Below are positions 22,516-34,943 of a stretch of DNA of 64,000 bases, in pieces. Origin of the DNA: Primulina eburnea (lineage: Eukaryota; Streptophyta; Magnoliopsida; Lamiales; Gesneriaceae); assembly GCF_022965805.1 (NCBI RefSeq), contig NW_027331289.1, positions 1 through 64,000 on the forward strand, written 5' to 3'. The notes under the pieces were generated by a model, which ran no database searches, was not told where the DNA came from, and worked only from the letters and a program-made list of their open reading frames with translations. Positions within the stretch are counted from its first letter, which is position 1. Every line of letters begins with the position of its first letter. A program made the position numbers and the translations under genes.

Positions 22516-24886
22516 ATTGAAGTAAACATTTCAAATAACTCTACTTCTTGGGTATTAGATACCGGTTATGACTCACATCTCTATAATGAGTTATAGGTGA
22601 TGGGAAGAAGTAGAATGCTTAAGGAAGGTGTGACCTTCTAGAGGATGGCTATGGAGCAAGAGTTGCTGCCAAGACCTTAAGAAATGTTTACTTATTGTTG
22701 AACAATGATTTTAAGTTAATTTTAAGAGATGTTTTGTTTGTACCTTTTTGGTGAAAACATTATTTCCATTTCTATTGTGATAAAGATGGATATTCTTGTT
22801 TATTTAGCATAGGTGTTTGCAACATTTACAAGAATGAATGTTTGCTTGGTACTTGAGAACTTCAAAACGATCTCTATAACTTAAAATTGAAAGATATTCA
22901 ATTAAATGTCCATTCAAAGGCAGACACCATATGAGATATGGATGGGTAAGCCTCCCAAATATTCTTATCTTAGAATATGGGAGCCCTGCTTATGTGAAGC
23001 AGGTAGTGGGAGATAAATTGGATAGTTGATCCATTTTATGTTACTTTGTGGGATATCCAAGGATTTTAGTTGGATATCACTTCTATCATCCCCAAGAAAC
23101 AAAGGTGTTTGTTTCTAGGAATGCAACCTTTTTGGAAAAGGAATTTTCTATTGGATAGAAAAGGGGAGATGATAGAACTCGAAGAGGTTCGAGAAACACC
23201 CACAATTATAGAACCCACACCCGAAGAGCCAAGAGAGGAGATACAGACTCCTAGAAGATCCGAGAGAGTCTCGAGACCACCTATGAGATATGGTCTGCTT
23301 CTTGAAGAGGGCCATGATGAGCCTAACCATGGATTTGATCCAAGGACCTTCAAGGAAGCGTTATCTGATGCCGATTCATCCAAATGGCTTGAAGCTATGG
23401 AATCTGAGATGAATTCCATGCATTCGAACCAAGTGTGGGATCTTATAGATCCACCTGAAGGAAAGGTTCCCATAGGGACTTGGGACGGATGGGAAGGTAT
23501 TGACCTTCAAGGCGCGATTGGTGGCAAAAGGATATACTCAAAGACAAGGAGTTGACTTTGAGGAAACCTTTTCTCCAATTGCAATGTTCAAGTCCATAAG
23601 GATTTTGCTAGCCATAGCTGCATGGTATGACTATGAGATATGGCAGATGGATGTCAAGACAGACTTTCTTAATGGGGATTTTAAGAAAGTTATTTACATG
23701 TCTAAACCTGGAGGGTTTACATCTATCGGAAGTGAGCATATGGTATGCAAACTTCATAGATCTATTTATGGTCTAAAGCAGGCATCTAGGAGTTGGAACC
23801 TTAGATTCGATAGTACAATCAAAGAGTTGATTTACTAAGAATCCTGAGGAACCCTATGTGTATAAGAAGGTCAGTGGGAGTGTTGTGACATTCCTTGTGT
23901 TGTATGTTGATGACATTCTACTCATTGAGAATGATGTAGGAATGTTGCAATCAACTAAGATATGGTTTGCGAGTAAGTTCTCGATGCAGGACTTGGGTGA
24001 AGCATCTTTTGTATTGGGAATACAGATCTATAGAGATAGATCGAGAAGATTGCTTGGTCTCACCCAGTCCACATACATTGATACCATCGTGAAGCCGTTC
24101 TCGATGGATGAGTCCAAGGGAGGACATCTACCAATGTGTCATGGCGTGTCCCTATCCAAGTCTGTCTCCCAAGACTGATGCAGAGATAGTGGCGATGACA
24201 CGCATTCCGTATGCTTCGGCAATTGGTAGCATCATGTATGGGATGATATCTACACGTCTTGACGTGGCTTTCGCACTAAGTGTAGTGAGTAGATATCAAT
24301 CGAACCCTGGTCTTCCACACTGGAAAGCTGTGAAAGACATCCTCAAGTAGTTGAGAAGGACCAATAAATTGTTCTTGGTCTATGGGGTGGAGAACTAAAA
24401 TTGGAAGGCTATACCTACTCTAGCTTCCAAAGCGATATCGATGACTCGAAGTCAACCTCTGGTTTTGTATTCATGCTCAATGGTGCTGCTGTCTCTTGGA
24501 AGAGTTCCAAGCAAGACAATATTACGGATTCCAGCACAGAGGCCGAATACATTGCTGCATCAAATGCAGCAAGGGAGGCTGTTTGGATAAGGAATTTCGT
24601 CTAAGAGTTGGACGTCATTCCTAATGGAGTTGCTCCTGTCCCGGTGTTGTGTGACAACAAGGGAGCTATAGCTCAAGCAAAGGAGCCAAGGTCTCATCAG
24701 AAATCCAAACTAGTATTGAGAAAGTACCACATCCTCGGAGAGATTGTGGAAAGAGGAGAAGTGTCTGTTGACACAGTCGGCTCCGCCGATAATGTTGTTG
24801 ATCCACTAGCTAAACCTTTACCTGGACCATTATTCGACAAGCATCGCGAATCAATGGGTTTAATGCATATGGGTAGTTGGCTCTAG
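22516..24886 (+). pseudogene. C2 pol remnant: protease trace, RT, RNase H; integrase core deleted
   Basis: The protease trace WVLDTGYDSHLYNEL ends in a stop. The linker is joined at 22904-22911 straight to the integrase tail (YEIWMGKPPKYSY), so the zinc-binding domain and catalytic core are missing. Reverse transcriptase (SKWLEAMESEMNSM, WQMDVKTDFLNG, LYVDDILLIEND with YVDD near 23903) and RNase H ([36 protein letters not shown]) are recognisable but scattered over several frames, with a stop near 24602. Not functional. Confidence 0.9.
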
Positions 24887-24890
24887 TGCA

Positions 24891-24900
24891 AGTGGGAGAT
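24891..24900 (+). other. Polypurine tract of C2
   Basis: AGTGGGAGAT directly before the 3' LTR. The same tract precedes the C1 3' LTR at 29261-29270. Confidence 0.85.
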
Positions 24901-27053
24901 TGTTAGAGTAGGTGCCCGTCGAGCCAAGTGTTGGCCGAGTGTTCACAATGAAACTCTATGTATAAGCAATCTTTATTTTAATAATATTTGAAATTATTAT
25001 TATGGCACATCTTTATCTGTATACTCATGCTAGTTGCATAGATAAAGCCCTTGAATATACAAATGGTAGAAAGAATATGAGATGCTCATATGATGAGTAT
25101 CATGAAACTCATATTTGTAATACTGTATATTCTAAACGGTTCCTAGTCGATTAAGCCGCCACTAAGAAGGATATAGGCCGCTCGAGTTAGAGACTAGTAT
25201 CTGCGATGTGAGTACCATGTTTCATTGGTAGGGGACATTGTGATGTCCGAACATGCAGATATGTGCTCCTTGTTGAGTGCACTGAACAACCCTCCATAAA
25301 AGGACTTTCCAAGTGGTTCTCACTTATCGAGTGGAAACGTCCTAGTTTATGGTTGTACACCATTAGTCCTTATGACCCGGGACAACATTGAGACTCTATG
25401 TGCTAGAATTACACTTTGACTTGTTTACCGACTCTCATGGGGTCATCAGGTGGCAAGGTTGGGTGTTCTGTCGAAACACATAGGAGTCGATGCATTGTAG
25501 TCGGGGATTCACCGCTTACCTTCGGGTATGGATATCCTATGTGTTATCATGTGTATGTAGGTTGAAATCTCTGGCCAGAGTATGGTTGTAATTATGAAAG
25601 GGGTTTCATAGATTACACCATCGATGCAACTACGACATGACACATAGTATCGATACATTGACAACTCTCGATAAACCAATGGTTGTCGAATCGATCGGGA
25701 TATACGAGTTGAAGGGACCGTACTGTACGCTAACCATAATAGAATGGTTCTTGCAGGCACTATCATTTGATACCTAGGGAATCATGTAAGTGATGCTGCT
25801 AGGCGTTTAACATGATTGGTTGGGTACTATCAGACTTGAGTTCTGACGTTCTTATTATCAAGGAGTTGATAAGTAAGAATGGAGCAATTGGGGTATGCTC
25901 ATATAAGGACACGTTTAGTCCGAATCACATGGAGATGTGAATCCACGGCTAGTTGTATCAATGAACCATTGAGGGCCACACAAGTACTAGCTTTCTAGAT
26001 CTCGTTGAGAAGTAAAAATAGTTCAATGTGTTGAACGGCTTATAAAGGAGTTTATAAGCGTAAGGAAAATTAGAAGTATGACTTCTATAAAGGAGAAAAA
26101 TAGTTCAATGTGTTGAACGACTTATAAATGAGTTTATAAGTGTAAAGAATAATAGAAGTATGACTTCTATGAGAGAAATGTAAATTTTAATTTAAGGAAG
26201 TGTTCCTAAATTAAAATTGGCCAAGTGAATAATGTAATTGAAAATTGTGATTTTCATAATCATTATTATGGACTAAATTAAATTAATTCAAGTGTTGAAT
26301 TAATTAAACACTAGTGGACCTAGTAGAGTCCAAATAATTAAATTAATTCAAGTGTTGAATTAATTAAATTATATTGAGTCTTGTAGAGCTCAATTTAAAT
26401 TAATTATTTAACTAGTGGGACTTGGGTAAATTCAAGTAATATTTAATTAGTCTCAAATATGTTTGAGATAATTAAAATTTAGTCCAAGGTTTTTAATTTG
26501 ATTAAAAACCATATAATATGCATGCATGGGAGGTGAAAGGTTGGGAGACTATTTTTTGTGTTTTCAAGGCATGGCATGCAACTTTTGGAACATTTTTTCC
26601 CACAACCTAGGCTAGTCTTCCTTCCCTCCTCCCACACTCCTCATGGCCGAAATTTCTCACTAGATTTCTCTCCATTTTTTTTTCATTTTGTGTTCTTCAA
26701 TTGTTGGAGAAAAACACTCACTTCTCAAAGAAAAATGCCATACATTTTCTAGTGCAAGTGTAAGGTGGATCTACCTAGTTGGTGGTGGGCTTGATTGGAA
26801 GAAAGGAGTCCAAAAGAAAGGTGAAGCTTGTAGATTGTCTACCTTCAAGAGCTAAGGTGTTTACACCTTAGTTGGAGCCATCATCAACCTCAAGAGGTTG
26901 ATAGGTAACGATTTTCTTACACCCTATGTTTGACATATTTGGTGTTTGTTGTATTTGTTGCACAAGGTATCATGGTGGCCGAAATTTTTGAACAAAAATC
27001 GAAATTTTTGAACTTCCGTTGCGCTTCCGGTCACCGTAACCGATCCCCTTTCA
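24901..27053 (+). repeat. C2 3' LTR (2153 bp)
   Basis: Nearly identical to 17701-19834. The size difference comes mainly from a 20-bp direct duplication around 26981-27010 (GAAATTTTTGAAC repeated). It ends at 27053 and is followed by CCAAG and the resumed C1 integrase frame. Confidence 0.95.
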
Positions 27054-27058
27054 CCAAG

Positions 27059-29256
27059 AGTATCTTAGGGAGAATGGGATTCTCTCGCAGTGGACTCCGG
27101 CCGCCACACCACAGTTAAATGGTGTTTCGGAGCGTCGTAATCGGACTTTGATGGACATGGTTCGGTCAATTATGGGATTCACGGAGTTGCCGCCATCCTT
27201 TTGGGGATATGCGCTTGAGAGAGCGGCACTGTTGATGAACAATGTCCATTCAAAGGTAGTTGACAAGACACCATATGAGATATGGATGGGTAAGCCTCCC
27301 AAATATTCTTATATTAGAATATGGGGGTGCCCTGCTTATGTGAAGCAGGTAGTGGGAGATAAATTGGATAGTCGATCTATTTTATATTACTTTGTGGGAT
27401 ATCCAAGGAATTCTGTTGGATATTTCTTCTTTCATCTCCAAGAAACAAAGGTGTTTGTTTATAGGAATGTAACCTTTTTGGAAAAGAAATTTCTATTGGA
27501 TAGAAAAGGGGAGATGATAGAACTCGAAGAGGTTCGAGAAACACCCACAATTATAGAACCCACACCCGACGAGCCAAGAGAGGAGATACAAGCTCCTAGA
27601 AGATCCGAGAGACTCTCGAGACCACCTATGAGGTATGTTCTGCTTCTTGAAGAGGGCCATGATGAGCCTAACCATGGATGTGATCCAAGGACCTTCAAGG
27701 AAGCGTTATCTGATGCTGATTCATCCAAGTGGCTTGAATCAATGGAATCTGAGATGAATTCCATGCATTCGAACCAAGTGTAGAATCTCGTGGATCCACG
27801 TGAGCGAATTGTTCCCATAGGGTGTAAATGGATTTACAAGAGGAAACTTGGGGCGGATGGGAAGGTATTGACCTTCAAGCGTGATTGGTAGCAAAAGGAT
27901 ATACTCAAAGACAAGGAGTTGACTTTGAGGAAACCTTTTCTCCAGTTACAATGTTCAAGTTGATAAGGATATTGCTAGCCAGAGCTACATGGTATGATTA
28001 TGAGATATCGCAGATTGATGTCAAGACAGCCTTTCTTAATGGGGATATTAAGGAAGAGATTTACGTGTCTCAACCTGAAGGGTTTATATTTTTCGGAAGT
28101 GAGCATATGGTATGCAAACTTCAGAGATCTATTTATGGTCTAAAACAGGCATCTAGGAGTTGGAAACTTAGATTCGATAGTACAATCAAAGAGTTTGGTT
28201 TTACTAAAATCCTGAGGAAACCTGTGTGTATAAGAAGGTCAGTGGGAGTGCTGTGACATTCCTGGTGCTGTATGTTGATGACATTGTACTCATTGGGAAT
28301 GATGTAGGAATGTTGCAATCAACTAAGATATGGTTAGCGAGTAAGTTCTCGATGCAGGACTTGGGTGAAGCATCTTTTGTATTGAGAATACAGATCTATA
28401 GAGATAGATAAAATAGATTGCTTGGTCTCACCCAGTCCACATACATTGATACCATCATGAAGTGGTTCTCGATGGATGAGTCCAAGAGAGGACATCTACC
28501 AATGTGTCATGGCGTGTCCCTATCAAAGTCTATGTCTCCCAAGACTGATGTAGAGATAGAGGCGATGACATGCATTCCATATGCATTAGCGATTGGTAGC
28601 ATCATGTATGGGATGATATCTACACGTCCTGACGTCGCTTTCGCACTAAGTGTAGTAAGTAGATATCAATCGAACCCTGGTCTTCCACGTTGGAAAGATG
28701 TGAAAGACATCCTCAAGTATTTGAGAAGGACCAATAAGTTGTTCTTGGTCTATGGGGGTGCAGAACTGAAATTGGAAGGCTATACCGACTCTAGCTTCCA
28801 AAGCGATATCGAAGACTCGAAGTCAACCTCTGGATTCGCATTCATGCTCAATGGTTTTGCTGTCTCTTGGAAGAGTTCCAAGCAAAACAGTACTGCGGAT
28901 TCCACTACTGAGGCCGAATACATTGCTGCATCAAATGCAGCAAAGGAGCTGTTTGGATAAGAAATTTCGTCCAAAAGTTGGACGTCATTCCTAATGGAGT
29001 TGCTCCTGTCCCGGTGTTGTGTGACAACACGGAAGCCATAGCTCAAATAAAGGAGCCAAGGTCTCATCAGAAGTCCAAACATGTATTGAGAAAGTACCAC
29101 ATCCTCCGAGAGATTGTGGAAAGAGGAGATGTCTCGATTGACAAAGTCGGCTCCGCAGATAATGTTGCTGATCTACTAACTAAGCCTTTACCTGGACCAT
29201 TATTCGAGAAGCATCGCGAATCGATGGGTTTGAAGCATATGGGTAGTTGGCTCTAG
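27059..29256 (+). pseudogene. C1 integrase C-terminal half, RT and RNase H
   Basis: Continues C1 integrase after C2 (GVSERRNRTLMDMVRS, DKTPYEIWMGKPPKYSY). The linker has RSERLSRPPMRY. RT contains QIDVKTAFLNGD, SIYGLKQASRSW and YVDD (28271-28282); RNase H contains [54 protein letters not shown] and NVADLLTKPLPG. Damage: a TAG at 27781 at a position that fits tryptophan, frameshifts near 27870, 28210 and 28960, and a stop near 28409. It ends at 29256, 14 bases before the 3' LTR. Domain order PR-INT-RT-RH is diagnostic of Ty1/copia. Confidence 0.92.
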
Positions 29257-29270
29257 TGCAAGTGGGAGAT

Positions 29271-30669
29271 TGTTAGAGAAGGTGCACGTCGAGCCAAGTG
29301 TTGGCCTAGTGTTCACAATGATAGTTGTTATTTTGTCACATCTTTATCTGTATACCCATGCTAGTTGCATAGATAAAGCCCTTGAATATACAAATAGTAG
29401 AAAAAATATGAGATGCTCATATGATGAGTATTATGAAACTCATATTTGGAATACTGTATATTCTAAACAGTTCCTAGTCGATTCAGCCGCCGCTGAGGAG
29501 GATATAAGCCGCTCGAGTTCGAGACTAGTATATGCGATGTGAGTACCATGTTTATTGGTAGGGGACATTGTGATGTCCGAGCATGCAGATAGGTGCTCCC
29601 GGTAGAGTGTACTAAACAACCCTCCATAAAGGACTTTCCAAGTGGTTCTCACTTATCGAGTGGAAACGTCCTAGTTTATGGTTGTACACCATTAGTCCTT
29701 ATGACCCGGGACAACATTGAGACTCTATGTGATAGAATTACACTTTGACTTGTTTACCGACTCTCATGGGGTCATCAGGTGGCAAGGTTGGGTGTTCTGT
29801 TGAAACATATAGGAGTCGATGAATTGTAGTCGGGAATTCACCGCTTACCTTCGGGTATGGATATCCTATGTGTTCTCATGTATGCGTAGTATGAAATCTC
29901 TGATCAGAGTATGGTGGTAATTATGTTTTATAGATTACACCATCGATGCAACTACGACATGACACATAGTATCGATTCATTGACAACTCTCGATAAACCA
30001 ATGGTTGTCGAATCGGTCGGGATATATGAGTTGAAGGGACCGTACTGTACGCTAACCATAATTGAATGGTTCTTGTAGGCACTATCATTTGATACCTAAG
30101 GAATCATGTAAGTGATGCTGCTAGGCATTTAACATGATTGGTTGGGTATTATCAAACTTGAGTTCTGACATTCTTATTATCAAGGAGTTGATAATTAAGA
30201 ATAGAGCAATTGGGGTATGCTCGTATAAGGATATTTTCTTGAGTTCTGACATTCTTATTTACACAACCAAGGCTAGTCATCCCTCTCCCTATTTACACAC
30301 ACTATGGCCGAAACTTGAGGGAATTCATATATACTTCTCAAAGAAAAATCCTCCTATTTTTCTAGTGCAAAATATGAGGGGATCTACCTAGTTGGTGGTG
30401 GGCTTGATTTTGAAGGAAGGACTCAAGGACAAGGAGAGCTTGTAGATTTGTCTTGCCTTTGAAGAGCTAAGTTGTTTACAACTTGGTTAGAGCCATTACA
30501 TCAATCTTTGAGATTGATAGGTATATTTCTAAACACACTATGAGTGTGTTATTTTTTTTGTTTTTGTATCTGCTACACATCCTAGTACATGAGGTGTTCG
30601 GTTTTCTTGCATGAAAATAAATTTTGAACTTCCGTTGCGTTTTTTAACACCTAAAATCGATCCCTTTCA
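29271..30669 (+). repeat. C1 3' LTR with internal deletion (1399 bp)
   Basis: Starts TGTTAGAGAAGG after the polypurine tract and ends CGATCCCTTTCA. Compared with the 2.1 kb C2 LTR, about 690 bp are missing at about 30237-30262. The scar holds a 22-bp copy (30238-30259) of the nearby sequence 30158-30179. The last 340 bp match the C1 5' LTR remnant more closely than the C2 LTRs do. Confidence 0.9.
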
Positions 30670-33600
30670 TCATCTGCATATTTACATGATATTCGTTTTA
30701 CGGGACATGTTTTATACGTCGTTATGTTTTGAGATTAGATGTTTTAAAATTTGTATGCATGTTACGACATGAAATGAGAAATTATATGATTTTCATGCAT
30801 GCTGGTTTTGTGGTGGAATTTCACTTCGTGATAAGAATTTTGCTATTGGGTATTAGGAAATGTTGGAAATCAGACTATAATAATTTTTGTGTTAGTAGTA
30901 CTGATGTTCTATTTATGAGCCATAAGTTAATCTTGAAGATTATGAATGCTTTTGGGACTTGAAGATTTTCTACGAAATTATTGATGGTTCGTGACTACTA
31001 GTTGAATTAAATTTTGAAAATTTCATGTAAGAAATAATGATTCGAAGACTAAGACGATCCTTGAAAGTATAAAACGTAGAATTTATTTAAGATATAAGCT
31101 CTACCTAATTGGATTTAAAGATTGAATTGCTTGAATTGAGAATTTTAAGGATCTAGTTGTAATAACCAATAATTTGAGGATCTAAGTGAAAAATAAAATG
31201 CAAAGGGAATAGTTTCGAATTTACCGAATTTTGGGATTAAATTCTGAGTTTCGAGAATTTCAAGGTCTAACGAGGCTTAAATAGAAAAATTTATGGAGAC
31301 AAAAAATGCAAATTTCGAAGAGTTGTATGGCCAAAAATGTAATTTTAGAGAACAATAAGGGCCAAATTACAAATCTCAAAATTTTTGAAGATTAAATTCG
31401 AACTTTTGAGGAACACTTGGGATTTTAAATATTTATGGGAATGTAAGACTGGTTACGAGAATTAATTTTGGGTTTAGTATACTTAAAGCTATTGAACCTT
31501 ATGATACGGGAAACCTATAAAATGAAATTGGGAATGTCGAGGACTTATGAGTAATTGTGAAAATTTCGAGATTTAGGAAAAAATGGATGATTTTCGAGGG
31601 AATTAAAAATTAATTTTGTAATTTTTAAGAAATTTGGAGACTAGTTTATTAGTAAGTGAGAATCGAACGATTTAAAAGATAGAAATTTTCGATGATTTAG
31701 GCTCGCATGTATATTTAGAACCTCGAAAAATTTGGGTCATAATGTTATAAGGAATGGTAATCAATGAAATTCTAACATGAATCGATATTGGGCTCGAAAC
31801 TCTAAGCGTTAGTAGAATAATGTGTGACAAATTAAGAATTTAAATCTGTAGAACCAGAAAATCAGATTACGTATAAGCCATGCATAATTGCTAATATTTA
31901 AATTAAAAATGAATTTTTATAAATATATGAAGTGTTTAATTCGTTTTTATAATTGTTAAGTCATGATTATTTATTTTAAAAGTAGATGTTTAGTTTTATC
32001 TTTTCAGGATAAATACGCGAGACCGGATCGGAGTTTGGAGATTAGAGATAAGATTAATAAAAAGAAAAATATTCTTAACTTTAATTTAAGTCAAGGAATG
32101 ATTTAATTTAAAGAAAAAGAATGTCTTTGGGATTTAATAAAGCAATTGGAGCTAATTAAATAAATAACTTCTCTTAGATTCAATATTTAATTAAAATTTA
32201 AATTAAAATATGTAAGCAAGTGGGGATAAATTAATCTAGGTTCAAGAAATTAAAAACCTAGCATTTTAATACTTAAATTTTAGGTTAAGTATGCCATGCA
32301 ATAATTTATTCTAAATTAATGTGTTAATTCACTAAAATGTATAATGGGTATTTAAAAACCTTAAACAATTAAAATGCAAGGTTTAAACCATAGTATACCA
32401 TGCAAAATTTGTAGGAATTCGGTCAATCCTTTAAACAAATTGAAATGTGTAGTAAACTCCACTCAAGTCACTCCCAAATGATTTTTTTATATTCATTTCC
32501 CCTTTTAAGTCACCAATTATGAGTAATTCAAACCCAATAATTAACCTTAATTCTTCCTCAACTCATTACCCAGCAAATCAACGTGTAACTGTAGCAAGAA
32601 TAAAAGAATAAGATGAAAGAGTCTTCGGCTACAAGGGGTGAAAAAAATAATTTAAATTTCATTAAACTTCTTGACTTGTAACCTCCATCTAAATGCACTT
32701 CAATACTCATTCATCACCCCTTGAACCTTCATCTTCATTATCTACATTTCCTAGACACTCTTACCTTCGAAATTAGCAGAGAACCAACAGCTAATAATCG
32801 TGAATACAGTAGCAGAAACAAAGAAAGAAATCCAACTCTGCTCCACCACACCGTAATCGTCGTATTGGTTTGTTTTCTTTAAAAAAATTTCCAGGCATGC
32901 ATATATTGTTTCTTTTCTCTTCAATCAAGTCATATATATATCTTAAACCAATATATGTTAAAGATTCATGAGCTAAAACAAAACACAGCAGCAACTTTGC
33001 AAGAAAACCTGTACAAGGCACTCACGGCTTTTGATTTTTACTTCACGGGTTGGATGTTTTTGTTGATTACGGGTAGTTGTTCGATTCCAGGCACTCAAGG
33101 CTGCTTCTAGGCATGATTTAGAGTATGTTAGGGGTTATTGGTTCATTGGTTTGAGTCCATACAATTCGAATAAAGGCATGACAACAACTATTTTCCGTTA
33201 GCTACAGAATTTGGTTCAAGATTCTGTCATGTGGGTGTTTAGGGTGGGTGTTCAAATCCTGGCTGTCCTAGGGGCTGTAACCATGCTTAGAACCATCCCT
33301 TATCATGTCTAGTACATGACCAACTCAGTCTTTCCATGCTTGGTTCACGGCTCATCAGAAATTGTTTACAACAACATAGATGGTGTCCCACGGTTTTCAA
33401 ATTATGATTTTGTGTGAGTGAGTTTAGGTTGTTGGGTGGTTGGATGGATTGTGGTTGGATTTTAGCCCATAACCACGGTTCATACAACACACCATCATGT
33501 CTAGATCGAGCAATGGTCAATCAAATTGACACTGAACGACACATGACAACAAAATATTCCAATACAGCACACTACACAGAAAGTGGAGCTCTCGGTTTGG

Positions 33601-34943
33601 AGCTGTGATTGTCCTAGGTGTTGGCTTGGTTTGTAGTTGGATTTTAGCCCTTAGCCATGGTTCAAGCCATGACTTAGGATGTTGGTAAGAGTCTCTAGTC
33701 AATGGTTCAAGCAAATAGACATTTGTTTCAGATTTGAACACCAAATTCGCACCACAACTGCTGTTGCGATTTTTATTTCTTGACAGAAACTGTGAGTTCG
33801 GTTCAGAAGGTTTGTTCGTGTTCTTGGTTGGCTTTTAACCTATAGCCTTGGACTGGACAGTATCTTAACGAGTTAGGAAAATCATGTTTTTGACCGTTCG
33901 TGATTTGGTCGAGTTTAGAGGTCGTACGAGAATTTACGGTGTAATGTGCCAAAGTGACTCTCGAAAGAGTGTTTCATGATTTTGGCCTCCATTCACCTAT
34001 TTTCGTGTTTTACAGTCCTCATGAATATTTTTCAGTATGTTAGGGGTATTTTAATCATGGTTAAACGTTGGTTTAATGTAGTTCGGGTTGGTACGAAGCC
34101 ATGATTGAAAACCAAGTTGTTGGTCCTAAACGTCTCGTTTTTGGTTCGATTGTTAAGTTTTGTCAAGTTAAGAATATTTGCATGTGTCACATATTAGAAT
34201 TAGGTTGCAGCAAGCCTGGGAGCGATCCAACTCATCCGGTCAAAAAAAACAACAACAACAAGGTTATAATTATATTACGTGCGTAAAAATATAAAATGTT
34301 TATTTTTGAGATATATGTGATATGTCTTGTGGCCACCTTACGTCTATGGGTTTGGAAGCCGGTATGCGCAACCGAGGACCTCTCCACCCGGTGACTTACG
34401 ACCAGTTTACGATTATGAATGGGTACGGATATCCAGTCCAAGGGCTGTGGTGATCTCTACCGCCAAGTATACTGTGGTTTAGTCTGAGCAGACGCTCACG
34501 TTATGTTATGGGCCATTTGCTTAGAAACATTATCACTACCAGAAAATTATGATATGATATGACAGAGCTCTATTGAGCAAAGCTACGTATGATTTTCATA
34601 TCTGCACGTAGTTATAATTATTAATGATACGACTTTCACTGTACGCTTTACAATACCATATTTTTACGTTGCATGCGATTTTATGATATCATATATATCG
34701 TGAATAACAAGAAAATATATCATTGTATCAATATGGTATCAATATTTCCTCGGCCTTGATGATTATGATACTTGACAGACGCATGTAAGAGGTGAGGTAG
34801 ATACTTTGTTTTGAGAAATTTTTAGAAGTCATTAAAAAACCTGAAACTAAGCGGATATGTGTGTTGGAGTTATATTATATATTACTAGTTTGGTTGAGTA
34901 AGGTTGAATTTCAGGTTTATGATATAAGTGTTTATTCAAAAAA
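30670..34943. other. AT-rich degenerate region, LTR-like in part, no gene
   Basis: About 4.3 kb without a domain-bearing frame; the longest frames (e.g. 30729-30962, 33287-33520, 33517-33744) show no known motif. 31980-32050 resembles the start of OLD LTRs (GAGACCGGATCGGAG versus GGATCGGAGACCGGAG at 36121). 34372-34385 shares CCGAGGACCTCTCC with the minus strand of G3 LTRs (38869-38882). I read most of 31,880-34,930 as a very old gypsy LTR; 30,670-31,880 is unassigned. Confidence 0.5.

Larger units (their letters stand above)
17701..27053 (+). mobile_element. C2: inner Ty1/copia element (9.35 kb)
   Basis: Two LTRs of 2134 and 2153 bp, a leader, gag and a degraded pol, inserted in the integrase codons of C1 with the target duplication CCAAG (17696-17700 and 27054-27058). 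The LTRs differ by about 20 substitutions by eye (near 1%) plus a 20-bp duplication and a 1-bp change, so insertion is fairly recent. The integrase core is missing and the PBS has two changes. With no integrase of its own, C2 probably moved using proteins from another copy. Confidence 0.93.
14919..30669 (+). mobile_element. C1: outer Ty1/copia element, degenerate, split by C2
   Basis: Pieces: truncated 5' LTR (14919-15274), PBS, leader, remnants of gag, protease and integrase up to 17700, then after C2 the rest of integrase, RT and RNase H (27054-29256), polypurine tract and a shortened 3' LTR (29271-30669). The integrase frame continues exactly across the C2 insertion once one CCAAG copy is discounted. 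Bases 14914-14918 and 30670-30674 both read TCATC and may be the target duplication of C1, but since the left LTR start is missing this is tentative. Confidence 0.88.

Noticed and set aside
30670..34943. Host gene or non-coding RNA gene
   Set aside because: No domain-bearing frame, no coherent splice structure, no tRNA or rRNA signature; parts resemble old gypsy LTRs.
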